The notes beneath the pieces are model-generated. The model did no database searches, had not been told where the DNA came from, and worked only from the letters and a program-made list of their open reading frames with translations. This document shows, in pieces, positions 17,110 through 26,804 of a DNA stretch of 64,000 nt (position 1 is its first letter; the number at the start of each line of letters is the position of its first letter). The DNA lies in contig NZ_CP051516.1 of the NCBI RefSeq assembly GCF_012689525.1, positions 2,604,001-2,668,000 on the forward strand, read 5' to 3'. A program made the translations under genes and the position numbers. Origin of the DNA: Paraburkholderia aromaticivorans. Its GTDB lineage: Bacteria > Pseudomonadota > Gammaproteobacteria > Burkholderiales > Burkholderiaceae.

Positions 17110-19083
17110 CTAACCGGGACCGCGTCCGCTGCGCCGCCCTTCCACGTCGGCCAGCAAAGCATCGAACAGGTCCAGTCCCACCGGCTTCACGAGATGCGCA
17201 TGGAAACCGGCTTCACGGCTGCGTTCGCGATCGCTCGCGTGGCCGAAGCCGGTCATGGCGGCGTACAGGGTATTGACGAGATCGGGCATCGCGCGCAGCG
17301 CCGCGATGGTTGCGTAGCCGTCCATCTTCGGCATCGCAATGTCGATCACGGCGAGGTGGGGCAAGAAGCGCGGCGCGACCTGCACCGCCTGCTCGCCCTC
17401 GTAGGCAATGCGCACCTCGTGGCCTTTGAGTTCGAGCAGCATCGCGAGACTGTCGGCCGAATCGCGATTGTCGTCGACCAGCAGAATGCGCAGCGGCCCC
17501 ACTTCGGCGTTCGCCGCGCTCGCCGCATCGCCCGTCGCTTCGGGCGGCGCGGCGGCCAGCGGCAGACTCAGCGTGAAGGTGCTGCCACAGCCCAGCCCTT
17601 CGCTGCTCGCGATAATGCTGCCACCGTGCAACTCGACGAGCGACTTGCACAACGTGAGGCCGATGCCGAGACCGCCCTCGCCGGAATTCTGCCCGTCCTT
17701 TTCCTGAGCGAACAGTTCGAAGATCTTGTCGAGCGAGCGCACAGGAATGCCGCAACCCGCATCGCGCACTTCGAGCACGGCCATGTGGTAGTCGATCCGT
17801 GCCGCGACGTCGATGACACTGCCGACCGGCGAGAATTTTGCCGCGTTGTGCAAGAGGTTCTGCAACACCTGCACGAGACGCGTCATGTCGCCGCGAACGA
17901 ACACCGGATCGTCGGGCATATGCTGGACGACCCGCTGCTCGTGCGCATCCGTAAACGGCCGGGCCGCCTCGATCGCGCGCGCCATGACCTCGGCCAGATC
18001 GACACGGCCGAGGCGCAACTCGACCTTGTTAGACATGATCCGGCCGACGTCGAGCAGATCGTCGACGAGGCGCGTGAGGTGCGTGACCTGCCGGTCGATC
18101 AGGTCGCGCGAACGCGCCAGCGTGGGGCTCACACCGGTTTCGAGTTGCATCACGCCGATCGCATTGCGTACCGGCGCGAGCGGATTGCGCAATTCATGGG
18201 CGAGGGTCGCGAGAAACTGGCGCATGCGTTCGCCCGAACGCTCCAGTTCTTCACGCTGACGCCGCTCGGTCAGATCGCGCGTGACCTTGGCGAAGCCGCG
18301 CAGCCGGTTCGATTCGTCATGCACCGCCGTGATGACGACGTTGGCCCAGAAGGTCGTGCCGTCCTTGCGCACGCGCCAGCCTTCGTCCTCGACGTGGCCG
18401 ATCTGCCGGGCAATCGCCAGTTCGCGCGCGGGCTTGCCCGCCGCCGCTTCCTCGGGTACGTAGAACTTCGAGAAATGCTGGCCGACGATTTCCTCGCGCG
18501 TATAGCCTTTGATGCGCGCGGCGCCCGAATTCCAGCTCACCACGTAGCCTTGCGGATCGAGCATGAAGATTGCGTAATCCTTGACGCAGTCGACCAGCAA
18601 ACGGAAACGCTCTTCGCTTTGACGCAGCGCTTCCACGTACTCGCGTTGCGCGCTCAGATCGCGCGTGATCTTGGCAAAGCCGGTGAGTATGCCCGCGTCG
18701 TTGCGCATCGACGTGATCACGACATTCGACCAGAAGGTCGTGCCGTCCTTGCGCATACGCCAGCCTTCGTCCTCGAAGCGGCCGGTCAGCGACGCCTGTT
18801 GCAGTTCGTAGGCGGGCCAGCCGCGCGCCACGGCTTCCTCGGTATAGAAGCGCGAAAAGTGCTCGCCGACGATCTCCTGGTCCGAGTAACCCGTCAGCTT
18901 GTGCCCCCCCGCATTGCAGCTCACGATCCGCCCGGTCGGATCGAGCAGGAAGATCGCATAGTCTTCGATCGCCTGCAGCAGTGCCCAGTAATCGACCTCG
19001 ACATCCGCGCTCGGGCGGACCGCGGCCGGGCCTTTGGCGGGCTTGCCGTTTTCGCCGGCGGAAGGGACATCAAGCTGTTTCAT
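17110..19083 (-). CDS. Hybrid sensor histidine kinase with two PAS domains and a receiver
   Basis: The 657-residue protein has no clear membrane segment. Two similar PAS/PAC units span about residues 32-145 and 158-273; both contain DEGWR-R-KDGTTFW and GFAK-TRDL. The HisKA domain has the phosphoacceptor in LAHELRNPLAP (His296). The HATPase region shows the N box NLLHNAAKFSP and G boxes DAGCGIP and GGLGIGLTL. After a linker of about 25 residues a receiver begins LRILLVDDNRDSADSL, with acceptor Asp near 581 (VIDIAMPKMDGY) and the KP motif at 633-634. It is probably a soluble redox, light or ligand sensor. No dedicated response regulator gene is adjacent. Confidence 0.93.
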   Translation of the reverse strand: MKQLDVPSAGENGKPAKGPAAVRPSADVEVDYWALLQAIEDYAIFLLDPTGRIVSCNAGGHKLTGYSDQEIVGEHFSRFYTEEAVARGWPAYELQQASLTGRFEDEGWRMRKDGTTFWSNVVITSMRNDAGILTGFAKITRDLSAQREYVEALRQSEERFRLLVDCVKDYAIFMLDPQGYVVSWNSGAARIKGYTREEIVGQHFSKFYVPEEAAAGKPARELAIARQIGHVEDEGWRVRKDGTTFWANVVITAVHDESNRLRGFAKVTRDLTERRQREELERSGERMRQFLATLAHELRNPLAPVRNAIGVMQLETGVSPTLARSRDLIDRQVTHLTRLVDDLLDVGRIMSNKVELRLGRVDLAEVMARAIEAARPFTDAHEQRVVQHMPDDPVFVRGDMTRLVQVLQNLLHNAAKFSPVGSVIDVAARIDYHMAVLEVRDAGCGIPVRSLDKIFELFAQEKDGQNSGEGGLGIGLTLCKSLVELHGGSIIASSEGLGCGSTFTLSLPLAAAPPEATGDAASAANAEVGPLRILLVDDNRDSADSLAMLLELKGHEVRIAYEGEQAVQVAPRFLPHLAVIDIAMPKMDGYATIAALRAMPDLVNTLYAAMTGFGHASDRERSREAGFHAHLVKPVGLDLFDALLADVEGRRSGRGPG

Positions 19084-19275
19084 TGTGGTCAGAAATAAGG
19101 GCTACGTCCAAAAGCATACACCGCCAATCAGCGCCTGCTTCGCCTATGGTTTCACCTGAGGTCCACGCGACAGGCCCGGCGCCAGACTCCGCGTCGAGAA
19201 AAGCGCCGGCTGGATCGCCGGGCCCCGCAATTGCTACTCCCTGATCGCACCATCATCAAACAACAGGAGTCGCAA

Positions 19276-19512
19276 TTGAAACAAGCATTCACCACCCTCG
19301 CTCTCGCTGCCGCGCTGGCACTCACCTGCACCGCCGCGCAAGCCGAAGGCTGTACGAAAGGCGCGGTCGTGGGCGGCGTCGCCGGCCACGTTGCGGGTGA
19401 CCACGGCGTAGCGGGCGCGGCCGCCGGCTGCGCGGTCGGCCATCACGAAGCCAAGAAGAAGGACAAGCAAGCCAGCGCGGCCGCGGCCACGAGTCAACCC
19501 GCCGGGAAATAA
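19276..19512 (+). CDS. Small secreted glycine-zipper-like protein with a TTG start
   Basis: AGGAG at 19265-19269 lies six bases before TTG 19276, giving a typical signal peptide (LKQAFTTLALAAALALTC, cleavage after AQA). The mature part of about 55 residues contains GAVVGGVAGHVAGDHGVAGAAAG, a glycine-zipper pattern, two cysteines and a Lys/Ala-rich tail. The ATG-less frame is open upstream to 19231 but lacks a ribosome site there. Function unknown; small proteins of this type sit in the envelope. TTG use is the only notable feature of the start. Confidence 0.72.
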   Translation: MKQAFTTLALAAALALTCTAAQAEGCTKGAVVGGVAGHVAGDHGVAGAAAGCAVGHHEAKKKDKQASAAAATSQPAGK

Positions 19513-19527
19513 ACGGCGTGTAGAAAA

Positions 19528-19561
19528 GAGCCGGTAGTGACCTGCGGATCACTACCGGCTC
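19528..19561 (-). terminator. Hairpin terminator after the ferredoxin-NADP reductase gene
   Basis: Perfect 12-bp arms GAGCCGGTAGTG and CACTACCGGCTC around a 10-base loop. Read on the minus strand it is followed by TTTTC. It lies 35 bp after the stop of the minus-strand reductase gene and just after the plus-strand secreted-protein gene, so it may serve both. Confidence 0.7.
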
Positions 19562-19595
19562 GATCAATCAGGAACTCGATATCTCCGCAAGATAG

Positions 19596-20645
19596 TCACC
19601 CGGCGGCACTAACCTTTTCCGCCAGCTTCGCGTCGTAACTGGAATGCACGTGCACACGCTTTTTGTCCGGATAAGCGTACGAGTACGCGCGGCGCAGCGC
19701 CAGCGACGCCTCATGAAAACCCGACAGAATCAGCTTCTGCTTGTTCGGATAGTTGGCGATGTCGCCGACCGCGAAGATGCCGGGCCGCGAGCTCTCGTAG
19801 TTCGACGTATCCACATCGACGCGCCCGGCGTGAATCGATAGCCCCCATTGCGCGATCGGCCCGAGATCGGCGACGAGCCCGTATAGCGCGACGAGATGCT
19901 CGGCCGCGAGTTGCGTCTCGCCCTGGATATGTCGCAACGTGATCGACTTCAATGCATCGCCTTCGACGTCGAGCCCCGCAATCGCGCCGACGATGAAGTC
20001 CATCTCGCCCGCCTCGACCGCGCGCCGCATCGACTCGACACTCGAATCAGCCGCACTGAAACCGCTGCGCCGATGCACCAGCGTCACCCGGCGCGCGACC
20101 TTGCGTAGCGCCAGCGCCCAGTCGAGCGCGGAATCGCCGCCGCCCGCCACCACCACGACCTTGTCGGCGAAGTCCGCGAGACGTGGCACGCTGTAGTGCA
20201 CATGGCGCGACTCCAGCGGCACGGCTTCGGCCAGCGCCAGCTTTTGCGCCACGAATGCGCCGTTGCCGGCGGCCAGCAGGATCGCCGCGACATCGAACAC
20301 GAGGCCGCGATCGGTACGTACTGTCCAGCGTCCGTTGTCGTTTTGTTCGACCGACTCGACCCGTTGTTCGAGATGGATGGGCGGATCGAACGGCTTGCAT
20401 TGCGCCAGCAGGCGCTCGACCAGTTCACGCGCGGTGCACGACGGAATGGCGGGAATGTCGTAGATCGGCTTGTCCGGATAGAGCTCGATGCACTGGCCGC
20501 CGACCTTGTCGAGCCCGTCGACGATCTGGCAGGACAGGCCGATCACGCCCGCCTCGAAAGCGGCGAAAAGCCCCACGGGGCCGGCGCCGACGATCAGGAC
20601 GTCGGTGCGGATCGGCGGCGGTTGTTGGTCTGCGGCGGAAGTCAT
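19596..20645 (-). CDS. Ferredoxin/flavodoxin-NADP(+) reductase, thioredoxin-reductase-like type
   Basis: The 349-residue flavoprotein starts with the FAD motif VLIVGAGPVGLFAAFEAG, carries a GGQCIELYPDKPIYDIPA segment and a second Rossmann motif VVVVAGGGDSALDWA for NADPH, and ends with GIFAVGDIANYPNKQKLILSGFHEA. The redox-active CxxC of true thioredoxin reductases is absent, and the C-terminal extension is typical of the YumC-type ferredoxin-NADP reductases. ATG 20645 is preferred to TTG 20651. It is divergent from an AhpD-like gene, suggesting a shared redox role. The electron acceptor is assigned from the family. Confidence 0.9.
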   Translation of the reverse strand: MTSAADQQPPPIRTDVLIVGAGPVGLFAAFEAGVIGLSCQIVDGLDKVGGQCIELYPDKPIYDIPAIPSCTARELVERLLAQCKPFDPPIHLEQRVESVEQNDNGRWTVRTDRGLVFDVAAILLAAGNGAFVAQKLALAEAVPLESRHVHYSVPRLADFADKVVVVAGGGDSALDWALALRKVARRVTLVHRRSGFSAADSSVESMRRAVEAGEMDFIVGAIAGLDVEGDALKSITLRHIQGETQLAAEHLVALYGLVADLGPIAQWGLSIHAGRVDVDTSNYESSRPGIFAVGDIANYPNKQKLILSGFHEASLALRRAYSYAYPDKKRVHVHSSYDAKLAEKVSAAG

Positions 20646-20720
20646 GCGCAATCTCGTCGGATGGGTAGATAGGTGAATGACCCACCATACCGAATCGCCC
20701 GATGCCCGGCAACGATGCCA

Positions 20721-20733
20721 TTACCATCGGTAA
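20721..20733. promoter_or_regulatory. Inverted repeat in the reductase/AhpD-like intergenic region
   Basis: TTACC-ATC-GGTAA is a perfect inverted repeat between the divergent reductase and AhpD-like genes. A second repeat, GAAAT-n5-ATTTC, lies at 20797-20811, closer to the plus-strand gene. Both are candidate operators. No regulator is adjacent, so the binding protein is unknown. Confidence 0.35.
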
Positions 20734-20884
20734 GGACGCTCGGCCTGCCGCACGCGTTCGCCGTCACTGAGTCGAAGTGGTTACCTGAAAATAGCCGAAA
20801 TCGGTCATTTCACAAAACCAGTCATGCGCCTAATCTTCACTCATCGCATCACGGAATGCGTTCAACCCAACTCAGGAGTGAATC

Positions 20885-21322
20885 ATGGAACAACGTCTCG
20901 ACTTCTACAAAGCCAACCCCGCCGCGATCAAGGCCTTGATCGGAGTTGAAGAACGCATCGGCAAATCGGCCCTCGAAAAATCGCTGACCGAACTGGTTCG
21001 TCTGCGCGCCTCGCAGATCAATGGCTGCGCATACTGCGTCGACATGCACACCACCGACGCCCGCAAGGGCGGCGAAACCGACCGCCGTCTGGCAACCGTG
21101 GTGGTCTGGCGCGAAACGCCGTTCTTCACGGACCGGGAACGCGCCGCGCTCGAATGGACGGAAGCGCTGACGCTGGTATCGCAAGAGCATGTGCCCGACG
21201 CGGTTTGGGAAGCGGTGCGCCCGCACTTCAGCGACGAAGAACTGGTCGATCTGACGCTGCTGGTCTCCGCGATCAACGCATGGAACCGCTTCGCGATTTC
21301 GTTCCGCAAGCTGCCGGCCTGA
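20885..21322 (+). CDS. Carboxymuconolactone decarboxylase/AhpD-family peroxidase-like protein
   Basis: The 145-residue all-helical protein has LTELVRLRASQINGCAYCVDMHTTDARKGGE near residues 36-66. The CAYC pair followed by H is the AhpD-type redox centre, so it is likely a disulfide-based hydroperoxide reductase or reductant partner and not a lactone decarboxylase. The ATG is preceded by AGGAGTGAATC. It is divergent from the reductase gene and convergent with a chemoreceptor gene 36 bp away. Confidence 0.9.
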   Translation: MEQRLDFYKANPAAIKALIGVEERIGKSALEKSLTELVRLRASQINGCAYCVDMHTTDARKGGETDRRLATVVVWRETPFFTDRERAALEWTEALTLVSQEHVPDAVWEAVRPHFSDEELVDLTLLVSAINAWNRFAISFRKLPA

Positions 21323-21358
21323 GCGCCGCGCGCTCAAAGGCAATTCAGTTCGGTTCAG

Positions 21359-22933
21359 TTAGAAAGCGGGTTCGCGCTGCGCCGCATCGCTCGCGACTTT
21401 GAAGGCCGCGGTCAATTCGCTCAATTGCCGCGCCTGATCCGCGAGCGAGTTCGCGGTCGCCGCGCTTTCCTCGACCAGCGCCGCATTGTGCTGCGTGACC
21501 TCGTCCATCTGCGTGACGGCGAGGCTCACCTGCTTGATGCCCTCGCTCTGTTCTTTCGACGCCGCCGCAATCTCGCCGACGATACGCGCCACACGCCCGA
21601 TCGCGGCTTCGATGTCCTGCATCGTATCGCCCGCGTCATTGACGAGCCCCGCGCCGCTCTCGACACGCGAAGTCGACTCCGCGATCAGCGAGCCGATTTC
21701 CTTCGCGGCCGCCGCCGAACGCTGCGCGAGACTGCGCACCTCGCCCGCCACCACCGCGAAACCGCGCCCTTCCTCACCTGCGCGCGCCGCTTCGACGGCG
21801 GCGTTCAGCGCGAGGATATTGGTCTGAAACGCAATGCCTTCGATCGCGGTAATGATGCCGGTCATTTTCGACGAACCCGCGTGAATCACGCGCATCGTCT
21901 CCACCATGCTGCCGACCGAAGTGCGCCCGCGCGCGGCCATCTCCGAGGCACGCAACGCGAGTTCGCTCGCGTGATGCGCGTTCTCCGCGTTCAACTGCAC
22001 GGTCGACGTGAGCTGCTCCATCGCCGCCGCGGTTTCTTCGAGCGACGCGGCCTGTTCCTCCGTGCGTTGCGACAGATCGAGATTGCCGGCGGCGATCTGC
22101 TGCGTCGACGACGCGATCGAATGTGAACCGGCTCGCACGGTGGTGACGGTGGCGCCGAGTTTGTCCTGCATCGACGCGACGCCGCGCAAGAGGGTCGCCA
22201 TTTCGTCGTTCGAACGAATCGGCACGTGAGTCGTCAGTTCGCCGGCGGCGATTGCGTCAAACTGGCGCAACGCGTCATTCAGCGGCGCCATGATCGCGCG
22301 GCGCAACGTGCGCCAACTGATGAACGCAACCGTCAGCCCCACCAGAATGCTGCCGATGCACGCGACCAGCAGCGTATGAAAGAGCGCAGCCGAACGCTCG
22401 CTGGCGTCGCTCGCCTGCTGGTTCAGATAGTCCTCCAGTGCGCCCTGGCTCGCGTTCATCGCCGTGTAAAGACCGATCAGATGATTCGCGCGGCTTTCGT
22501 CCATCCAGCTCGCGTCGCCCGTGCGGATCGCCTCGATCAGTTTGTCGATGCCGTCGCGGCGCACGGCGGTGCGCTTCATGTCGAGGTCGTCGGTGAGGCG
22601 CTGCAATTCGGGCGTCTTCGGCAGATCGCGGAAGCTGTTCCACCATTTATCCGAATCGCCGAGCAGCATGCGCGCACGCTCGAGTTGCGTATTCAGCTGC
22701 GGCGAGTGCGGGTTGCTCATTGCCCAGTCGAGTCCGAAACGCGCCCGCGACATGGCCGTGCCCGATTTGCCGAGCGCGACGACCGAGGCGAAATGGACCG
22801 TGTAGGCGTCGCGCTGCGCCTCGTTGCTTTCGTTCATGCCGAGAATGCCGAGCACGCCGGTGGCGATCAGCAGCGCGCCGAGAAACGCGATGGTGATCGC
22901 GATCCGTAGATTGATGGTCAGATTCTTGGTCAT
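21359..22933 (-). CDS. Methyl-accepting chemotaxis protein, 4HB-type sensor
   Basis: The 524-residue receptor has a short cytoplasmic start ([10 protein letters not shown]), TM1 at about 11-31, and a periplasmic domain of roughly 160 residues with many Trp and Arg residues, like the Tar/Tsr four-helix bundle. TM2 ([20 protein letters not shown]) lies near residue 190, followed by HAMP and the signalling tip [37 protein letters not shown]. It ends at DAAQREPAF, lacking a WxxF adaptation pentapeptide. The ligand is unknown. It is an isolated gene whose upstream region holds a 27-bp tandem repeat. Confidence 0.93.
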   Translation of the reverse strand: MTKNLTINLRIAITIAFLGALLIATGVLGILGMNESNEAQRDAYTVHFASVVALGKSGTAMSRARFGLDWAMSNPHSPQLNTQLERARMLLGDSDKWWNSFRDLPKTPELQRLTDDLDMKRTAVRRDGIDKLIEAIRTGDASWMDESRANHLIGLYTAMNASQGALEDYLNQQASDASERSAALFHTLLVACIGSILVGLTVAFISWRTLRRAIMAPLNDALRQFDAIAAGELTTHVPIRSNDEMATLLRGVASMQDKLGATVTTVRAGSHSIASSTQQIAAGNLDLSQRTEEQAASLEETAAAMEQLTSTVQLNAENAHHASELALRASEMAARGRTSVGSMVETMRVIHAGSSKMTGIITAIEGIAFQTNILALNAAVEAARAGEEGRGFAVVAGEVRSLAQRSAAAAKEIGSLIAESTSRVESGAGLVNDAGDTMQDIEAAIGRVARIVGEIAAASKEQSEGIKQVSLAVTQMDEVTQHNAALVEESAATANSLADQARQLSELTAAFKVASDAAQREPAF

Positions 22934-23340
22934 CGTGGTTTTTATCGCTCTGGCTGGTTTTGGCGCTCTGGCTTATGACGTGCGGCCCCCGCGCACGTGG
23001 ACGGACGTGCGGCCCCCGCGCACGTGGACGATTAAATGTTCCTTATATGGAACAATGAACCGTATATGGAAAGTATAGCGATTCGCTTCGCGGCCAAAAA
23101 ATAATATTTTGGCGGGCGCGGTAAACGCGCAACAGGCCGCGACGTGCCTGTTTCGCCGGTGGGCGCCGCCGGGATTGAGTAGGATCAATTGATGGGCGCG
23201 TACAAAGAGAGGTGTGGCGCCAGCGAATTATTCTGGAATCCTACCGGTACCGAACGCATCTCGTAGATTCCCCATCGGACGCGCAGGCGGGCAGCGTTAT
23301 GGCGACTCGCGATGTCGCTCCCGGGAACGCGCGCCTCGAC
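22934..23340. other. Intergenic region upstream of the chemoreceptor gene
   Basis: About 400 bp between two minus-strand genes (the LysR regulator start is further right; its stop is at 23341). It contains the tandem 27-bp hairpin repeat and an AT-rich segment 23031-23110 with two TATATGGAA-type words, probably the chemoreceptor promoter. No gene was recognised. Confidence 0.5.
22977..23030. repeat. Perfect 27-bp tandem duplication, each copy a hairpin
   Basis: Two identical 27-base units occupy 22977-23003 and 23004-23030. Each contains ACGTGCG and CGCACGT arms around a C-rich 7-base loop, so each copy can fold into a stem of 7 bp. They lie 44-97 bp upstream of the chemoreceptor start, within its probable 5' untranslated region or promoter. 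Confidence 0.9.
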
Positions 23341-24201
23341 TTACTCTCCGATCCACGACCCGCGCAGATCGCTGTCGTGCAGCAATTGCAGCAGCGTGCC
23401 CGCCGGCCGGCTAAGCCGCTTCGCCGCCAGAGCGATGAATTCCACCGACGGCAGCGTCGGCAGACTCGCCATGTTCAAGGGCGCCGCGAGACCCCGCGCC
23501 GCCAGATACTGCGGACGAACCGTAATGCCGAGCCCGCCGCGCGCGGCCGCGATGCAACCGGCGTGGCTGCTGCTCGTGCACACCAACTGCCAGCTAAAGC
23601 CCGCCTCGGCGAGCGCGTCGAGCACGACGGCTCGCGTCACGCTCGGCTCGGCAACCAGAATCAGTGGCAACGGCTGGCTCAGATCGACCAGCGTGCCGGC
23701 GCGCGCCAGCCACTCCAGCCGCCCGGTGAAGAGCGGCACGCCGCGCCGGTCGCCGAGACGCCGCTTGCCGACCAGCAGATCGATCGCGCCGGCGTCGAGC
23801 AGTTCATACAGCTTACCGGTCATGCCGATGGTAATTTCCAGCTCGACATCCGGATGCGCGTCGCGAAACGCGGCCAGCACCGTAGGCAACGGGCCGAGCG
23901 CGACATCGTCCGACGAACCGAGCCGCACGCGGCCTTTCAGACGCGGCGCGCGAAACTGCGATTCGGCCCGCGCGAGCGCCTGCAGAATCACGCTGGCGTG
24001 CGCGAGCATGGCTTCGCCGTCCGGCGTCATCGCGAGCGAATGGGTGTCGCGCACGAAAAGGCGCCGGCCGACGCTCTGTTCGAGCCGCCGGATGTGTTCG
24101 CTGACGCTCGATTGCGTCAGGTCGAGCCGCCGCCCCGCTTCGGTGAAGCTGTGGCAGGCCGCGACGGTCGAAAAAGTCTTGAGCCAGATGGGATTGAGCA
24201 T
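23341..24201 (-). CDS. LysR-family transcriptional regulator
   Basis: The 286-residue protein has an N-terminal winged helix-turn-helix (LKTFSTVAACHSFTEAGRRLDLTQSSVSEHIRRLEQSVGRRLF, residues 7-50) and a periplasmic-binding-protein-like effector domain from about residue 90. It is divergent from the MFS exporter gene at 24366, with 164 bp between the starts, the usual arrangement for a LysR regulator and its target. The inducer is unknown. Confidence 0.92.
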   Translation of the reverse strand: MLNPIWLKTFSTVAACHSFTEAGRRLDLTQSSVSEHIRRLEQSVGRRLFVRDTHSLAMTPDGEAMLAHASVILQALARAESQFRAPRLKGRVRLGSSDDVALGPLPTVLAAFRDAHPDVELEITIGMTGKLYELLDAGAIDLLVGKRRLGDRRGVPLFTGRLEWLARAGTLVDLSQPLPLILVAEPSVTRAVVLDALAEAGFSWQLVCTSSSHAGCIAAARGGLGITVRPQYLAARGLAAPLNMASLPTLPSVEFIALAAKRLSRPAGTLLQLLHDSDLRGSWIGE

Positions 24202-24365
24202 GGGGCATTGTCGCGCTGCTCATCGGCAAAGTCGATAACAGTCAACGCCCCTAGTGGGGTTCCCGATTGACGAGGATGTCAATATGATGACGGAATTGCC
24301 CCCGCTGAATGCCAAGGGCCGGGGCGGCCGCCCGCCAGCGCCGCCGCCCCGTCGCCCCGTAAAAA

Positions 24366-25766
24366 ATGACCAAGGATTCTTCCCAGACCGCTTTGCTCTG
24401 GATCGTCGCCGCCGGCTTTTTCATGCAGTCGCTCGACACGACGATCGTCAACACCGCGCTGCCGTCGATTGCCAACAGCCTGCACGTCGCGCCGCTCGCG
24501 ATGCAGCCGATCGTGGTCGCCTACACCCTGACCATGGCGATGCTCACGCCCGCATCCGGCTGGCTCGCCGACCGCTTCGGCACGCGGCGCGTCTACTTCG
24601 CGGCCATTCTCGTGTTCGTGCTCGGCTCGATCTGCTGCGCGAGCGCGCATACGCTCGGCCAACTGGTCATGGCGCGCGTGCTGCAAGGCGTAGGTGGCTC
24701 GATGCTGCTGCCGATCGGGCGGCTCGCCGTCCTGCGTAGCGTCACGGGCGACCAGTATGTCGCGGCGCTCGCGTTCATTTCGGTGGCCGGGCAACTCGGG
24801 CCGATCGCCGGCCCGACGCTCGGCGGCTGGTTCGTTCAGGCGATCACGTGGCATTGGATCTTCCTGATCAACGTGCCGATCGGCGCCGTGGGTCTGTACG
24901 CGGTGCAGCGGTTTTTGCCATCGCATGGCGAAACAAAGGCGCCGCCGTTCGACTTCGTCGGCTGTGGGTTGCTCTCGCTGTGCATGATCGCGTTCTCGCT
25001 CGCCGTCGACGCGCCCGCGCCCACGCACCGCGCGGCATGGTCAGTGGCGCTGTTCGCGCTCGCCGCCGTGACCGCGCTCGCCTACATTCCGCATGCGAGA
25101 CGCAGCGTCAACCCGCTCTTCAAGCTGTCGCTCTTTCGCGAACCGAACTTCAGCGTCGGCCTGATCGGCAACCTGGTGTGCCGCATCGGTTCGAGCGCCG
25201 TGCCGTTTCTCGTGCCCTTGCTGCTGCAATTGCAACTGGGTTACTCGCCGCTGCATTCCGGTCTGATGATGCTGCCCGCGGCTCTCGCCGGCACCGTCGC
25301 CAAACGCTGGATCGCGCCGCTCGTGCGCCGCTACGGCTACGACACGTTTCTGCTGGTCAATACGATCATCGTCGGTTCGTCGATCGTTGCGTTCGCACTG
25401 ATTACGCGCGGCACGCCGCTCGTGGTCGAGATCGCCATTCTGGCCGTGTTCGGCGCGGCCAACTCCATGCAATTCGCGGCGATGAACAGCGTCACGCTCA
25501 AAGACCTCTCGCATGAAGATGCCGGCAGCGGCAATAGCCTTTTTTCGATGGTGCAGATGCTGGCCATCGGGCTGGGCGTGTCGATCGGCGGCGGGCTGGT
25601 GAATCTCTTCTCGGTGCAAGCCGGATCGGCCGCGCTCGGTTTTCGGCTCGCCTTCGTGTGCGTCGGCGTGATCACGCTGGTGTCGGCGTGGGTGTTTCGT
25701 CACCTCGACGAAGCGCCTGCCTCGCCCGCGGTGCGCGGGCAAGCGACTCAGGGCGCGGGCCGCTAA
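24366..25766 (+). CDS. DHA2-family MFS transporter, MdtD-like
   Basis: The 466-residue protein has about 14 predicted hydrophobic segments. It opens with WIVAAGFFMQSLDTTIVNTALPSIANSL, the DHA2 motif D1 region, and carries motif A as GWLADRFGTRRVYFAAI near residue 65 and GPIAGPTLGGWF near 145. Sequence style matches MdtD. No RND pump (mdtABC) is adjacent, so the substrate is not implied by context. It is probably controlled by the divergent LysR gene and converges with an SDR gene 13 bp away. Confidence 0.9.
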   Translation: MTKDSSQTALLWIVAAGFFMQSLDTTIVNTALPSIANSLHVAPLAMQPIVVAYTLTMAMLTPASGWLADRFGTRRVYFAAILVFVLGSICCASAHTLGQLVMARVLQGVGGSMLLPIGRLAVLRSVTGDQYVAALAFISVAGQLGPIAGPTLGGWFVQAITWHWIFLINVPIGAVGLYAVQRFLPSHGETKAPPFDFVGCGLLSLCMIAFSLAVDAPAPTHRAAWSVALFALAAVTALAYIPHARRSVNPLFKLSLFREPNFSVGLIGNLVCRIGSSAVPFLVPLLLQLQLGYSPLHSGLMMLPAALAGTVAKRWIAPLVRRYGYDTFLLVNTIIVGSSIVAFALITRGTPLVVEIAILAVFGAANSMQFAAMNSVTLKDLSHEDAGSGNSLFSMVQMLAIGLGVSIGGGLVNLFSVQAGSAALGFRLAFVCVGVITLVSAWVFRHLDEAPASPAVRGQATQGAGR

Positions 25767-25779
25767 CCCTGACCTTGCG

Positions 25780-26553
25780 TCAGTCCGGCAAGCGGATGCC
25801 GGAAAATCCCGCGCAAGCCTCGATCAAACGCTCCTGAACGGCAACGTCGCGCACCGCCGGGTGCGTCTCGCACCGCTTCATGTGATAGAAGTACGCGCCG
25901 CTGACGGTGGCCGCCGGCTCGTCGCTGACGGCGAGCCACACCTGGGTTTTCGGGGCGGCCTGCAAATCGTCCGGCGCGCCCGGACCGCCCATTTTCGTCG
26001 CGACCCAACCCGGCTCCAGCGCATTCGACAACACCTGCGGCCAGCGCCGCGCCATCGCGAACGCCAGCAACGCGTCGTGCAGTTTCGAGTCCGAATATGC
26101 CGCCGTGCCCCGCCAGGGGCGCTGCTCCCAGGCCAGATCGTCGAGGCTCGCGTCGCCGCTGCGATGCAGGCCCGAGCTCAGATAAACGAGCCGCTTCGGC
26201 TTCTGGATCAAGGCGGTGAGAATGTACGGCGCCAGTGTATTGACCGCGAATACGTGCGGCAAGCCGTCGACGGTGGCGATCCGGCGTGGCTCCTGATAGC
26301 CGACCGCCGCGTTGTGGATCACCGCATCGAAACGGCCTAGCCGGTTGACCTGCTCCGCGAGCGCTTCCGTGGCCGCGATACTCGACAGGTCGCCGATCAG
26401 CGCGGCTTCCGCTTGCGGTACGGCTTGCAACGCTTCATCGGCGCGCGCGGCGCTGCGCGCATGCAACACCACCTGATGGCCGCGATCGACTAGCAGACGC
26501 GCGGCCATTTGACCGAGACCATCGGCGGAACCGGTAATAAAAATACGCGACAT
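25780..26553 (-). CDS. Short-chain dehydrogenase/reductase
   Basis: The 257-residue protein begins MSRIFITGSADGLGQMAARLL, with the TGxxxGxG NAD(P)-binding motif. It has IHNAAVG (the NNAG equivalent), LVYLSSGLH (catalytic Ser region) and AAYSDSKLHDAL (the YxxxK equivalent). ATG 26553 fits the family; the frame is open further upstream without homology. It is divergent from the LysR gene at 26805 with a 250-bp gap, suggesting regulation by it. Substrate unknown. Confidence 0.92.
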   Translation of the reverse strand: MSRIFITGSADGLGQMAARLLVDRGHQVVLHARSAARADEALQAVPQAEAALIGDLSSIAATEALAEQVNRLGRFDAVIHNAAVGYQEPRRIATVDGLPHVFAVNTLAPYILTALIQKPKRLVYLSSGLHRSGDASLDDLAWEQRPWRGTAAYSDSKLHDALLAFAMARRWPQVLSNALEPGWVATKMGGPGAPDDLQAAPKTQVWLAVSDEPAATVSGAYFYHMKRCETHPAVRDVAVQERLIEACAGFSGIRLPD

Positions 26554-26804
26554 GGGACGTTCTCCGTTGTTCAGTCCGAATATGCCCGATGCATGACGAG
26601 AATCGCATGTCCTGGTGCTTCGGGCGAACGTCAACAGATTAACGTGCGCCGCTCGACTGACGCGATAGCCTGGCTGTCATTCCACTCATGACATGACATC
26701 ATTCGTCCGCCTTACCAGGCGGCGTTTCCCCGAGCCGGCGCGTGAATTCAAACGGACTTTCGCGTTAGCATGTCACGCATTAGTGAATAACAAAGGACTA
26801 TCAC

